Origin: Galeopsis tetrahit
Lineage: Eukaryota; Streptophyta; Magnoliopsida; Lamiales; Lamiaceae
Assembly (NCBI GenBank): GCA_963675135.1
Contig: OY776122.1
Location: 85,880,472 to 85,944,471, forward strand
Direction: 5' to 3'
Length of the DNA stretch: 64,000 nucleotides
Part shown: positions 1-12,150 of the stretch, one piece after another
Numbering within the stretch: position 1 is the stretch's first letter
Layout of the letters: every line of letters starts with the position of its first letter
Translations under genes and position numbers: made by a program
The notes under the pieces: model-generated
The model's input: only the letters and a program-made list of their open reading frames with translations
What the model was told of the DNA's origin: nothing
Database searches by the model: none

Positions 1-1239
1 AATATGGTAAAATATATACTTGGGCTCAAGCCCATATGCACAGAGGTTTCTGTTTTACTATATACAGTAAATACCTCTAGGGTTAGAGGTTCTGAGTCGT
101 AACAATTTATACTCATAATATTTCTACGATTCTCTCTAAAGAATTCTCCTAGCGAATTCTTTTAGAGAACTCCAATTTGGATCACAAGTTCGTAGACGAG
201 GATTACGTGGATACCTATGTTATAGTCATATCAGAAACTCTGTGTTAGTGAATAAAATTTCAAACTTCCGCTGCTACTAACATGGTGTTCGTACCTCGAA
301 AACCCAACATCCACAATAACACGATTTCATTCTAGATTTATTGCCCATTCAAGAGCTTCATTTACCTCACAAGCCTAATCAACAAAACATTGTTCAGTAC
401 ATACGTGTCTTTATTTTATTAGTAGTTATGTTAGAATTAGAAAATGCAAGTTGAAGGATAAAATGACGATCCCTCATTCCTCAAAAATACAAACTATTGT
501 CCAAGCCTCTCATTCGTCTACCAACAAGATACAAAATTATATTTTGGGCACGCTTATACGCGTGCACTCGATTGTTGAGGACACCCATCTAAAAAATTAC
601 AACTGAAGGATGCGTGGAACGTCTAATACACAATTTGCTAAAATTTTGCAAAAAATAGCCAATGAGTACACCCACTCACTTATCTAATGTTCTAGAATAA
701 TTTATGAAGAAGTAACATTTGTTCGAAAATTATTTATAAAATTGATTGTTTTATCGAAAAAAAATCGGGCAACCCACACAAATTCGAAAAATCAGACTCA
801 TAAACATGGCCATGAGTTTAATCTCACCCTCACATAACATTTTCGCACATTCTACACAAACAATAAAATCATTGTACTTCATTAAACTAAAACAATAAAA
901 ATATAACCACAACACAATAATTTTAAAAGATATACAAGAAAAACTAACATTTACCCATATCTTAAAAAAAATTGGCGTCCTTCTTTTTCTTCTTCGAAAA
1001 AAATGCGTCGCTCTTATAAAAATTTACCTTCTTTGACCATGTCCCTCATTTGACCATGTCCCTCATTTTTCTTCAAACTCGTCCTTCTTCTTCAACGATG
1101 ATGAGTGGGTAGTGAATGGGTGGAGTGAGTGGTGAGTTAGTCGGGGGAGATGAAGAAGTGGAGTTATGGTGGGTGTACCGTAAAAATCAGACTAAATGAT
1201 AGTGGAGGAAAAGTTTAATAGAGGTAAGTGTATTTAAGA
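1..1239. other. Intergenic AT-rich DNA, no gene seen
   Basis: No convincing reading frame or RNA gene is visible. The stretch is AT-rich. At about 573-588 it contains a GAGGACACCCA-type motif resembling the subterminal motifs of the Mutator-like element that follows, so part of it may be older transposon debris. Confidence 0.6.
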
Positions 1240-1399
1240 TTTTGAATGGGGCGCGGCTAAAGGCACCCAAGGATCCTATGAGGACACCCACGCGATGAGG
1301 ACACCCACGTGGAAAATACAAAAATACCCTCCTTCTTATTAAAACCCTAAATCCTCCCCATTCTCAAAATTGAAAAAGTACACCCACCTTACCCATTTC

Positions 1400-1710
1400 C
1401 TCCGCCTCCTCCACTCTCTTGAAGACGACGGCGCCGCCCGCGCCCACGCCCACGCCGCCGCCTCCTTCCACGCGGCCGCTCGCACAGTGCCGCCGCCGCC
1501 CACGCCACCGCCTTTGCCTCGCTGCGCCGCGCACGCCTCCCTCTCCATTTCGCGGCCGCAGCCTCTCCCCCTCCCCTTCGCGGCCACACCTCTTTCCTCT
1601 CCCCTTGGCGGCCGTTCGCGGCCGCAGCTCTTCCCTCTCCCCTTCGCGGCCGCAACCCCTCCCACTCCCCTTCATCGAACCCAGCTACCCACGCCGCCGC
1701 CGCCGTTCGA
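1400..1710. other. GC-rich cargo segment inside the MULE
   Basis: This segment is strongly GC-rich compared with its surroundings and is open in several frames on both strands. The frames are low-complexity Pro/Arg/Ala strings, so none can be called a protein. The plus strand ends in CGAAGGTAAGT, a good splice donor, as would be left by capture of the 5' exon and first intron of a host gene. The donor gene is not recognisable. Confidence 0.45.
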
Positions 1711-1807
1711 AGGTAAGTTTTTTTTTTTTTTTCAATTTTTACAGTTTTTCAAAAAATTAGGGTTTTGAAAATTTAGGAAAATTAGGGTTTTTAGTAGTTC
1801 GGAAATT

Positions 1808-2038
1808 ATTTTCGAACATATCGAGTTTGTTTTGTAAAAAATTTCGAACATATTGCGTTTGTTTTGAATTTTTTTTCGAACAACTTGAGTTTGTTTTGGA
1901 AAAAATTTCGAACAAGATGTTCAAATTTTTTTTCCGAACAAATCTAAGTTGTTTTGAATTTTTTTTCGAACATATTGGGTTTGTTTTGGTAAAATTTTCG
2001 AACATCTCAACTTTGTTTTGTTAAAATTTTCGAACATG
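1808..2038. repeat. Tandem repeat, ~32-bp period, TTCGAACA core
   Basis: About eight imperfect units each start with TTCGAACA and continue into a GTTTGTTTTG-type segment. The array lies wholly within the MULE, between its cargo and its right end. Confidence 0.8.
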
Positions 2039-2573
2039 TGAAGATTTTATTTTTGTTGTTGAAATTTTGAATTTTTTAGGATTTTTGATGTTTTGGTGTT
2101 GACGGTGGGATTCGGTGTGTGAAATGGTGAATCGCGTGTGAATCGGAGTAGATGGGTGTACTCATCCGGCGTTTTTTTTAAAAACTACAAGAGGGGTAAA
2201 ACGTCTTTTCGCACCACCCCTGTGACAAAAAAAATTCTCCGTGGGTGTACTCATAGGAAATCCGGGTGCCTTTAGCCGCGCCCTTTTGAATGTGGGTTAA
2301 GCGAGTGGGTGTCCTCAACAAATTTTCAGGCAAATAGGGCCTCGAATTTCGTCAGAAGTGGGCTTGGGCTTAAATTAAAGCCCAACGATTGTGAGAGCCC
2401 AATTAAGAGCACGACATACGAAAAGTCGAAAATATCATCTTCTCTCTTCGTTCCACTGTCTTTCTATTTAGCCGCTCTCAACTCTTTCGAGTCTTTCCCC
2501 ATTTTGAAGAATTCTCATTCTCATTAGGTAAGTAAATCAATATCACTTCCTAAGTCTATCAATCTCTCTCACA

Positions 2574-3943
2574 ATGGCGACGACGACTGCTGCTTCTAAA
2601 GTTGAAAACCCTACGGATCTCAATTTAACGCCACCGGCGACGGAAGATGCCTCCACGGCTCAGCATTCGCCCTCTTCTGGCGGCGCCGACGAGACCAAGG
2701 ATATATCAGATGCAGTAGAGGTGAAAACTACCGACGGAGAAGAAGGCGGCACAGTTACAGATATTCAGAAGAAGATGAAGCGTGCGGAGCGGTTCGGAGT
2801 GGCGGTGCACCTGTCTGAAAAGGAGAAGCGCAATTCTCGAGCCGAGAGGTACTCTATTCTCTTTTTACTTAAACTACTCAACTGGTTGCATATAAATTCG
2901 ACATGTAATTTTTGGTTAGGGTTAGGGTTTGAGGTCAAAATTTCTTGTCAGAGAACAGGCTCTTTTCAGATTATTGTTGTTAAGTAGGGACGTTATGCGT
3001 GTGTTGTTGGTATCTGTACTCTTACCTCTAAACTATATATTTGTGGGCACTTCTGTTAACTATTGTGTAATTCTTCACTTGCATCCAGAGTTATCACATG
3101 TACAGCTACTGGTTTTAATGGAATGGCTATTTCTCTATATTTCATACTCCCTTTTTTGTCGTCTGTTATTGTTATGCTATAAATTATTAACACCATATTA
3201 ACGGTTGCAAGTCATTACGACAGTCTTAGTTTCACCCTTCGACTGAAATATTTTGATTATCATCTTGTCTCACTAAGGTAACTTATGAAGTTCTCTATGC
3301 TCTTCCTCTTTCTTGCTTTAGGTTTGGTACTGCTCCTGCTGTTGATGGACTAGGTACTTTAAAACAATCAGAGGAGCTGAAGAAGAAGGCTAGAGCAGAA
3401 AGGTTTTGATTTTTCTATTTGTTTCTTCATTGAATGTTCCTTGACTTTGAGTTCATTGACCCATTCTGAATGCTCCTTAGGTTTGGGACTGTACAATCTG
3501 TCTCAGCTGATGAAGAAGTGAAAAAGAAGGCCAGGCTTGCTAGGTTTGGGTCTTCTGACTCTTCTTCTGTTACTGATTCGGCTGAGGAAGATAAAAAGAA
3601 AGCAAGGGCGCTCAGGTTAATTAGCACCCTAATCTTTTTATTTTTCTAATTGAGGTCAATAAAACAGATAATTTGAATGTTTTTATTACATGGAACATGC
3701 TTATATGTTATGACATCGAAAGTTGAAAGAGTGGAGAACTTCTGAGTAGTTAATTTGGGCCATGCTGTCTGCAGGTTTTCACAGCAGCCTTCTAGTCTGA
3801 AGGAAAATGGCAAAGGGAGTATTGAGGTGGTAAGTTACAGATATTTGCTTGTATGAGTGGCACATGTTAAGTCTTTTTCTAATTTGTGGCCCCATACATT
3901 TCAGAATGCAGCGGTTTCTGGAAAGGCTGGTGGAGGAATCTAA
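2574..3943 (+). CDS. MOS11: MOS11/THO1-like mRNA-export-associated protein
   Basis: Five exons with GT-AG introns: 2574-2848, 3322-3402, 3481-3615, 3775-3829 and 3905-3943, giving 194 residues. The first ~60 residues are acidic, Ser/Thr-rich and probably disordered. From residue ~66 the protein repeats a basic helix ending in RFG or RF (near residues 73, 92, 119, 140 and 164), each preceded by KKKAR/KRAER-type runs. That is the Tho1/MOS11 C-terminal domain of CIP29/SARNP relatives. In Arabidopsis MOS11 takes part in nuclear mRNA export with TREX factors and affects NLR immunity; this role is family knowledge and not shown here. Length is close to that family (~200 residues). All exon phases join in frame and no lesion is visible. 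The gene looks intact, although a MULE lies in its promoter. Confidence 0.88.
2915..2930 (+). promoter_or_regulatory. Telo-box-like motif in first intron
   Basis: GTTAGGGTTAGGGTTT, about two plant telomere units, sits 66 bp into the first intron of the MOS11-like gene. In plants, telo-boxes near the 5' end of housekeeping and RNA-processing genes bind telobox factors. Function here is inferred only. Confidence 0.4.
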
Positions 3944-6362
3944 ATGAGCTTGGTTTGTGATAGATTGTAAGGCATTTTTCTTATTTTCACACATTTTTTG
4001 TCTGTTCAATTGAAGAGTTCTTTCTTTATTTCCGACTGATCCTCACTTGATTTACTCTATTTTATTTTCAGGATGGTAGTTAGAGAACTTGTTTTGCCCA
4101 ACCACTTTCATGCTGACTCCCTGACGTGGATTTTGTTGTTTTGCCTAAACTACAGTCGTGTTTTCTAACTTTGGACATTTGTAAGTTGTGATTCTCCTGG
4201 TGTGACCTTTGACAATTAACAGCCACCTCCTTTTATGTCAATGCATCTGGATGAGTCTATCAACCATTTCAAAATTATATTAGTAAAGGTATTAGGAGAG
4301 TCTTGTCCAAGCTGAGTGTAACTCTCAGTGTTGCTTTTTTTTTTTCCATCCTATTTTATTGTCTTTCTGTTTCATTGCTAACATAGATCTGTCTACCGAC
4401 TTTTGCATGAACCAGCTAATGCTATTTTTAGTTTTAGTTTGTAACCATAATCTTTGTGTCACATAGGAAGTCCTTTTGGTTTCTATATAATTTGTGTTTT
4501 ATCCTACTATTTGCCTTCTGAAGCATCAGTGTTAGAAATTTGCTAAATGTCAACTTGTGCCTTGTTTCCATGTGGTATTGAGCGTTTAGTAAAGTTGTGT
4601 CCATGATGATCCACCTACAATAGAAATTATTAATGGTTATGATTTCTGGATCATTTATGTCATTGCCATGCTTGATAAGGTATATTGCTGACCTGCTTAA
4701 AGAAAATTGTTGTTTTATATATATCTCAACAAAATTCTGTAAGGATCTTATGGATTGCTTCATGGCATGCTTTTCTCAAAATGGTTTTATATCTATTTGG
4801 TACTAGAAAACTCGCCTCAGTAATAGTTTTTTCTAATTTGCTCGGTAGTCGTATTGTTTTTCTCTTGTTTGATTGGTAGTCGGTATGTCTTCTGTCACGT
4901 GGTCTCAATAATTTTGAAATGGTTGGTCTTCTGATGTGAATTGCCACCCTGGAGGTGTTTTGTCAATTGCTTATGGTCTCACCAGGTGAATCTTCTAGGG
5001 TTTTTCAACTAGCAGCCGCAGGTCTTTTGTGGGCAATTTAGACCGCATAAACTTGTAACCCAGTTAGACTTTTATTTATTTTTGTTATGTTTTGTTTTTT
5101 GGGGTGGGAGAGTAGTGAACTAGTGCATATTATCAATTTTGCTGCTTGGTAAATTTTGTATCATCATCAAGAATGTCTTGTAGTATATACTGGTTGGTTA
5201 TGTTCACTTATCTTTGCATTATTGTTGCAAATTCTTATGCGGGTTTGGATTTGCTAAAATAGTAAAGCTTTAAGTTTGGGTAACATCTTCAAATTTGGTG
5301 CAAAAGTTGTGTATATATTACTGGATCACAATTCGTAACCAAATGTAAATTTTCGTTTACAATATTGTAAAAGACGAAGGTTGCATTTGTTAACTAAATT
5401 ATATTGTACTTTTTACTTAACTTTCTCTGAACAAAATTATATCAAATCTAACTAATATTTTTTCTGTTTGATTTATAGCTACATGCCAGCTGATTGTAGA
5501 TTCAAATTTCAGTCATTTTCATCGGACTGAAGATAATGGTCATCAGTAATAGACCTAGTGTCCAACTTAAAAAGAATAATCATACAAAATATTTTAAAAA
5601 ATGATATCATAAATTTGGATAGAGCCAATATAATATTACATCGTGATAATATTTAATTACAGTGGATTGTGGTCCTAACAGTTTGTCCAAAGATAAAAGG
5701 TTTGGGTGCCTCTTTTTGCATTACACACACATTTGACGATATTTATTTTTACGATATGTTTTTTTTTTAATAGTATGCTACCATAATGTATTAGAAATAA
5801 AATGAATTGGAATTATAAACTTGCATTAAACACATACTAACTATTATACAAATTAATAATTAAAATTATCAAAAACTGCAACTCAAATCTTATACTAATT
5901 CATAAAATAATAGTTAAATAATTAATTTATATTACAAATAAATATATTATACACTTAATTCATTATCCATTAGCTCAAAAGACGTGGGGGAAGTAAACAA
6001 TATCAAACTTTTATAAGTTTTAAGAAATATTGATTATATATGTATAAAGTAAAAAATGATTGAGAAAATAAAATTTTCCATTTATGAAACTTTGTCTATT
6101 AAGTTTGGACAAAAATAAAAATATTAACATACAAAGTTTGGATAGAGAAAATAGCAGACAAGAGGGGATCATTTAAAAAAAATCAGATTTGCTTTGACTA
6201 TAATATACATTTTTAAAAGTTATTTTACCCTTTCTATTTTTAATTAAAAAAATATCTGATTTCCTTTTGCAATTTTCAATTGAAGAAAATATGTAGTGAG
6301 ATTCATTTTTCTAATTAAAGAGGAAAAGAGGCCAACCTTATCGATGTTATTATATAATTATA
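3944..6362. other. 3' UTR of MOS11-like gene, then intergenic DNA
   Basis: The first few hundred bases are presumably the 3' UTR. It may be spliced, since a polypyrimidine-CAG acceptor lies near 4072. After about 5,000 the DNA becomes strongly AT-rich, with no coding or RNA signal that I can support. Confidence 0.5.
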
Positions 6363-6596
6363 CTCCCTCTGTCCACCAAAAGTGTGCTCACTTTTTTTTA
6401 TACATATTTTTAAAAAAATCATATTATATTTATAAAGAATATATTTGGGATAACGAGTAAAGAATATATTTGTTAGATACTCAATCTTGTTATTAAAGTA
6501 AAAAAAATATTCAAAAGTGAACTATTTAAATAGAATAAACGCATTTTTTGTGGACCTAAAAAAACAAGTGAGCACACTTTTGGTGGACGGAGGGAG
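6363..6596. mobile_element. Stowaway-type MITE
   Basis: 234-bp element with near-perfect ~30-bp terminal inverted repeats starting CTCCCTCTGTCCACCAAAAG, flanked by TA at 6361-6362 and 6597-6598. The CTCCCTC terminus and TA target site identify the Stowaway (Tc1/Mariner) class. There is no coding capacity. Confidence 0.88.
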
Positions 6597-6598
6597 TA

Positions 6599-7116
6599 TT
6601 AGATAAATGAGTTCCAATATACTCCGTAATATAGTTTCAAAATATATTTAAATTTCTTTAATTTTATTAATCTCTAAGTCCTCAACGGAAGCTACTGTAC
6701 AATCATTATCATCCTAGCGAAGGCATGATCTCATATCCTAAAGTAGAAGTCCAATGATGAAATTATGAGTTTCTATAAAATTTCATTCATCCATACTTAA
6801 TACTTAAAAGGATTTTTCAGTTTGAACGAAATCCCAGATCAAGTTAATGTCACGTTTTATATTTCATTTACTCGTGATTATTTTATTTAAACTAATACAA
6901 ATAGTATTATTCAGTTATAATTAACTTATACACCCCAGCTGAAACTAATGTCACATTTCACCCTTGTACCCGATGCAATTGATGCACATGAGACTAGCTT
7001 GTAAAATTACGAGTTTCAAAGAAGCAATACAACAGGACAGATGGAAGGAAAAGTGGGACATGATACATTTTTTTAATTATTATTTTCCCCAAAATGAAAA
7101 ATATATACTCCATATA
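6599..7116. other. Intergenic, 3' side of the PP2C gene
   Basis: AT-rich DNA between the MITE and the stop codon of the minus-strand phosphatase gene. It probably includes the phosphatase 3' UTR. Nothing else is visible. Confidence 0.5.
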
Positions 7117-9620
7117 TCAAGATTTAGCAGAGTAGGGAGCACCACCACCTCCTCTTACAGAAATGGTGGGAGGAGGAGTTCTTCTAACAGATGATTGACG
7201 ATCTATAAAAACAACTATAACGGTAATATCATCATGAAAATGCCTCCTCACGCCTCGATCGATTTTCTTCAAATCAGCGTACCGCATTTCCCTCTTCTTC
7301 GCTGCTACACGAAGTGCAGATTTTACGAGCCTTTGGGCGATGCCCTGCATGAAAAAAATCGTAAATTTTCAACATTTGGAAAAACATTTGTCCTAGAGAA
7401 GACGAGGACTTACATTACGATGATAGCTGTTAACAATGTCGACTGCCTCCTCGTTGCTGAGGTGCTCCCACAAACCGTCTGATGCAAAAATGACAAACTG
7501 GTCCTCAGGGCTGAGCTTGTGTACGTGTACCGATGGCTCTGGATTAAGAATCGGGCTGTTGAAGGGTACCGGTACCCTAAATTTGGCCAACAATGGTTCT
7601 CTGTTGAATTCCGACTTCTTAAGATAGGCATCTCCTATGGATCTTGAAATCTATTACACGGTTAAGTGAGTCAAGTCAGCTCAAGAGCTAGTCTTGCTCG
7701 ATTCAGAAAAAATATCGAAATGGACTCGAATTTAATTGAGTCGAGCTCAAGATTGAGCTACCAGAATAGTTCGCGAGCTCAAATTTGAGTTCAGTAATAG
7801 ACTCAAGGCTCACGAGCCTAATCGAGATCACCTAATTAGATTATTTTACCCATAATATGCTACATTTGTTTTTACAATTATATTCTAATTATAAATAAAA
7901 TAAAATTCCCTAATAAATGTCCTGTAATATAGGTGGTGTATTTTAGTTCTTTATTTTGTTACTTTTTCAATTTTGGTCATGTATGTTTTGACTCTTTTTA
8001 ATTTTGATCTTTTTGGACAAAAATTGACACCAGACCTAAAAGTAAAAACAAATAGGATAAAAATTGGACAAGACCTAAGTTACAAGACGATTCTTGATAT
8101 TAGCTCCATGTTATCGAGTTTTGTTCGAGTATTCGGAGTTTTCCATCGAGTTGAGCTCAAGTTGAAAATAATTGAGCTTCGAGTATTGAGTTTTTTAATC
8201 GGGTTGAGTTCTAGCTCAACACAACTCAACTCAACTCGTCTCACTTCATTCACACCCCTAGTCACGAGGAAAACAATCATCGGTTCAAAAACACTGACAC
8301 GATGAAAACGGGAAAGGGGTACCTGTATAATACCCTTGACTCGCCAAACTTTGTGCTTTAAAACGACGATTTGTGAATCATCAGGATGCAAAATCCGGAG
8401 CTCATCCCTAACTGATGCACGATTGGCATTGTGTTCGGTTGATAATTGAACTGCGGTTACACCTCTGCCCGTCTTATCCACCCGTCCTAAGACTGCTCGG
8501 GAGTCTCCCGCATTGGCCACATATAGAAGCCCGTTGCATATCACCCCTACCAAACAGCATGTTCCAACCGAAGCAATTTGTGGATTTACAGACCATTGCC
8601 GTCTCACTAGAGACAGAAACTGCTCTTCAGTTTCCAAGAACGCCTTTTTAATAACATTTACGGAAATTTCTTGATTCTCAGAGGCAAATCCTGTGTACCA
8701 AGAACAAGATCAGAAAAAAAGATTGAAACTGTTATTTTGAAACCTAAACTTCAGTACAAAAAAATAAAAATAAATCAAAACAGCACGTTGATGATTTTGT
8801 TATGAGCATTGTCCTTGTATTGGGGAAGTCAAAATTGGTGTGATGAGAAAGAAACAAGACCTGTGTGATCAGTCATCTGTCATACAAACATATGTTGAGA
8901 AAGTTGGAGAGGTTTCGATGCGAGATTACTGCAAACAATAGCAACATTCGAGCAGCAAATAACATAATAGCAAAGTAAATCAACCACAAACTTTACATTT
9001 ATAGAGTAAGTATCCTGTACACCAGTTGCAACGGTACATGAACATGACTAATACTTTTCACTGAAAACAACTACTGGCCAACTAAAACTTACTAATACCA
9101 TTTAAAAATGCAAACTAACTTCTTGCAAAATTACCCTTTTCAACTACAATCAAATGTGCTTTAAAACAGGCTTGTATGCATCATTCCTTGTTTTTTCCTT
9201 CCTTTTTTGCTTTTCGATTAAGTTTTTTCACGTAAGAAATTCAATGAAGCAAATATTAATGTAGATCTTCTTGATAATTGGATTCTTAAACCAAGAACCA
9301 GATGGGGTAAGAAACATACTCTTAAGATTGGTGGATATGTTTTGATTAACAAACCGAGAAGTCTCGGGTCCTCCATGTCCATCATAAACTCCAACAAAAG
9401 TCCCAACTGGCCCCCCTGAATCCACTGAACTCAACGGCCCTGATTCAAGCTGGCACTGATCTTCCAACAAACAGTTGGCTTGAATCACAGCCATCGAAAA
9501 CTCGCCATTCAAATGCTGCCCCAAATCCTTATACCACAACAACCCGTCGACTCTACCATTCGAATCGTCCCTCCTTCCATCTCCCTCAACCAATGGCCTC
9601 CAACAAGAAGCCTTCACCAT
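7117..9620 (-). CDS. Clade-D protein phosphatase 2C
   Basis: Four minus-strand exons: 9320-9620, 8323-8690, 7414-7650 and 7117-7344. They encode 377 residues, close to the ~385 usual for plant clade-D PP2Cs (PP2C38/48 type). PP2Cs are Mn/Mg-dependent Ser/Thr phosphatases, and clade D members act on plasma-membrane proton ATPases in auxin/SAUR growth control (family knowledge). Catalytic motifs are in order: YDGHGG (metal-binding Asp80), NAGDSR (160-165), WRVKG then SRSIGD (metal Asp near 230), SDGLWE (Asp281) and HDDITV (339-344). The N-terminal VDGLLWYKDLG and GEFSMAVIQAN blocks are typical of clade D. All introns are GT-AG and the joins keep frame. A GC-poor 5' leader, possibly with its own intron ending near 10,010, lies upstream. 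It looks functional. Confidence 0.92.
7661..8260. mobile_element. hAT-like non-autonomous element filling PP2C intron 2
   Basis: Intron 2 (7651-8322) is mostly GAGCTC/GAGTCGAGCTC-rich sequence, ending on the right in ACACCCCTA at 8252-8260, the complement of the TAGGGGTGT terminus common in plant hAT MITEs. The left terminus is not clear, so the boundary at 7661 is approximate and no target duplication could be assigned. Confidence 0.45.
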
Positions 9621-10345
9621 TTTTAACCAATAGTTTGTTCTACTACTTCACACATAAGCTACATATTCAAAGCAGCCAAACAAGAATAGTTATAAATGCT
9701 CAAAATTCATCAACAACAATTCACATATTTATACTCAAACAAACAAACACACGCACACACATATACATACATCATCATCATGATCATGATCATGATCATC
9801 CAAAAGAACCAGGAGACAAAACGCTGATCACCTCAACTCCAGCCAATTTGCAGAAGTATATACCCAACAACACTACACGGCCTAGACACAATTAATATAC
9901 AAGAAACAAGAAGCCATTGAAAAGGTATGGGCAAAATTAACCCTAAAAAACGTGTCTTGAAGACAAGAAAAAGCAATAGTTGTTAAGGGGTTCAGAGAAT
10001 ATGGAATTGCATACCTTGAACCTGAATTTAAAGTAAATGTGGACCTTTGTGTCACCTTTCAATAACACCCCTTAGCTGTAAAAACCCATATTAGATTTGA
10101 TTGTGACAGAGTTTGTTCCTGAATCAGAGAGGAGAGATCAAGCAAATGGATAGAATAAAATTAAATAAAAAATGGGTCTTGGAATTTTCTGGGTAGAAAG
10201 GAAAAATTGGTGTCAGAATGAGATCTCAGATTATTGAAATCATGGAGATGAAGGTCCAGAAAAAAGATTGGAGAGAATTGTTTTCAATTCAAAGAACCAG
10301 TTTTATTCTGACAATTTTTTGGATTATTATAGTTTAATCCTGGCT
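9621..10345 (-). promoter_or_regulatory. PP2C 5' leader and promoter side
   Basis: Upstream of the phosphatase start codon. It contains an (AC)n/(GATCAT)n microsatellite tract at about 9746-9802. On the minus strand a donor-like AGGTATGC near 10,012 would fit a 5'-UTR intron. CT-rich tracts lie at 10,340-10,370. The transcription start is not determinable. Confidence 0.4.
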
Positions 10346-11250
10346 CCCTCTCTCTCCCTCTCTCTGGTTCTTGAATTGGTATTGTTGGTTCGTGTGGCAA
10401 ATTGGGATTTCAGGGTTTTTACTTACAAGGATACATTTGAGTTTTGGCAGCAATCCACCATTTTAGGCTAATTTTGCTCATCACATTTTTTCACTTTATT
10501 TAAATCTTCTTTTTTATTTTTCCTTTTTTAAATACTTTAGTAAATTTCTTTCCCACTTTGTAGATTCTTTCGATGAAATTATTGTAGTTAGAGGGGTTTG
10601 GCTTCCTTAATTAACTAGGTGATTTTTTTTGGAATTCTAGTTTTTTAAGACCTTCCAAGTCTAAGATATTTTCTTTAGTGGCTTGTACAAGTCAAAACTA
10701 TATACTACTATGAATAATCAATTCTTAGATCCCTTTTTAGAATCATACCAGTCGTTTGGACTTAGTATCATACACATCAACTTGGTGAAATTAAATAAAA
10801 TCAAGTTTTGATGAAATTATATTTTCTTTTTATTTTTGTGAAAAAGATGGGCTTATATGATGATTAAATGAAAAGGTTTAAATTTACTTGTAAATGACTT
10901 CTTGATCAAAATTTTGTTACATGCTACGTATGCGTGACATCCTAATACATTTCTTTATGATAAATTTTAACCTTTTTTAAAAATTTAATTTTATACGACA
11001 TGATTATTATTGAGATATAATTTAATGTTTTTGGTTACATATCAAAATTTCTTACTAGATGATATCACCATTTTATTAGGTCTTTAATAGTTGGGTGTTA
11101 GACAATTAATATATTAAAGTTTTCTATTTACAAGTATTCAATTAACAATGAACTCAACATACTTGCAATAAGCATGAAGACCGAACTTGATAAACGGATA
11201 ATTAATATGTGTGGAAACAATTTGTCTAAGCTTAATAGCTAGGAGGTTCG
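10346..11250. other. Intergenic AT-rich DNA
   Basis: No gene, repeat or RNA signal that I can support. Confidence 0.5.
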
Positions 11251-11259
11251 AGAGATTGT

Positions 11260-12150
11260 ATACAAGATTCAAGATCCTAGAGATAAAATGTGTTTACCCT
11301 CAGTCTACTTTCATACCTGAACACCGACAAGATAGTGACCATAGACATGATCATGATTATAAGAGCTCTAATAAAGTTAAATTATAATAATCATCAAGAT
11401 AATGTGATCCTAAATCAATAAGAGAGAACAATGATGATTTCAATAGATGTTTTCCTTGTAAAAAAATAAAGCACTATCAATATAATTGTCTTGACTCGAG
11501 TTCGAGGGAACGTGAAGATAGGCAAATCAAGATGTTGATGAACATCCCTTATCTAATCACAATGCTCATTGATGACGATAATGAGATGATCTTTGTCTAA
11601 CGGCCAAAGAACACGAGGTACAATCGCATTTATATGTTGTTTCTTATGATCATCCATTCGAGTCTAGCTCAAACTTAGTAGGTGATATCAACCTTTAGCT
11701 CTCTTTAGGACAATTGATGGTGATTTCATTATAATACAAGAAGTTTATACACACATTGAAGAGCAGAATGAAAGAAAGATCGACCCACAACTTAGATTTA
11801 GAAGCAGATTGATTCGAGAAGTCAAACTGATCTTGATTAAGTTGTTCTAGTAGTTAAACTGACCAACTAGCTGGAAGCTTTAGCCGTCTAGTTCTTTGCA
11901 ATAGAGAAACTTATGTCTGTCTAAATAATGATCAAATTGAAATGACGGAAGAAAATTGACTGCTACAATCCAAATTAGATGATCTCTAGCTGCTAATTTT
12001 TTGCAAGATGATCTCTAGCTGCCCAGTTCTTTGCAAGAGAGAAACTTATGACTATCTAAATAATGATCAAATTGAAAAGATCAAAGAAAATCGACTGCTA
12101 CAATCTAAATTCGATGATCTTTTTCAAACATATGAAACTTTTAAACTTGG
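11260..12150 (+). pseudogene. Decayed Copia-type gag fragment
   Basis: At 11448-11489 a CCHC zinc knuckle (C-x2-C-x4-H-x4-C, reading CFPC...H...C) is readable on the plus strand. It follows a basic, Asn/Asp/Ser-rich stretch and is followed by short charged frames, the layout of the nucleocapsid end of Ty1/Copia gag in plants. Frames are broken by several stops. Downstream, 11887-11985 and 12020-12119 are a ~100-bp direct duplication. No LTR, protease, integrase or RT was found. Confidence 0.55.
11887..12119. repeat. ~100-bp tandem duplication
   Basis: The segments 11887-11985 and 12020-12119 both begin with AGTTCTTTGCAA and share the AGAAACTTATG and TAATGATCAAATTGAAA blocks with about 10% differences. 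The duplication sits in the decayed gag-like region. Confidence 0.75.

Larger units (their letters stand above)
1249..2283. mobile_element. Mutator-like element (MULE) with GC-rich cargo
   Basis: The ends form a 20-bp perfect terminal inverted repeat (GGGCGCGGCTAAAGGCACCC at 1249-1268, its complement at 2264-2283), continuing imperfectly for another ~25 bp. A perfect 9-bp target-site duplication, TTTTGAATG, flanks it at 1240-1248 and 2284-2292. A 9-bp duplication is the Mutator hallmark. No transposase is present, so the 1035-bp element is non-autonomous. The interior has a GC-rich, proline/arginine-biased segment (about 1400-1700) and then a splice-donor-like GGTAAGT at about 1710, which suggests a captured host exon-intron junction (Pack-MULE-like). 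It ends about 280 bp before the start codon of the MOS11-like gene, so it lies in that gene's promoter region. Confidence 0.88.

Noticed and set aside
573..2325. Outer inverted pair TTGTTGAGGACACCCA / TGGGTGTCCTCAACAA around the first MULE
   Set aside because: Similarity stops after 16 bp and the flanks show no target duplication. GAGGACACCC motifs recur several times in the area, so a larger element is not supported.
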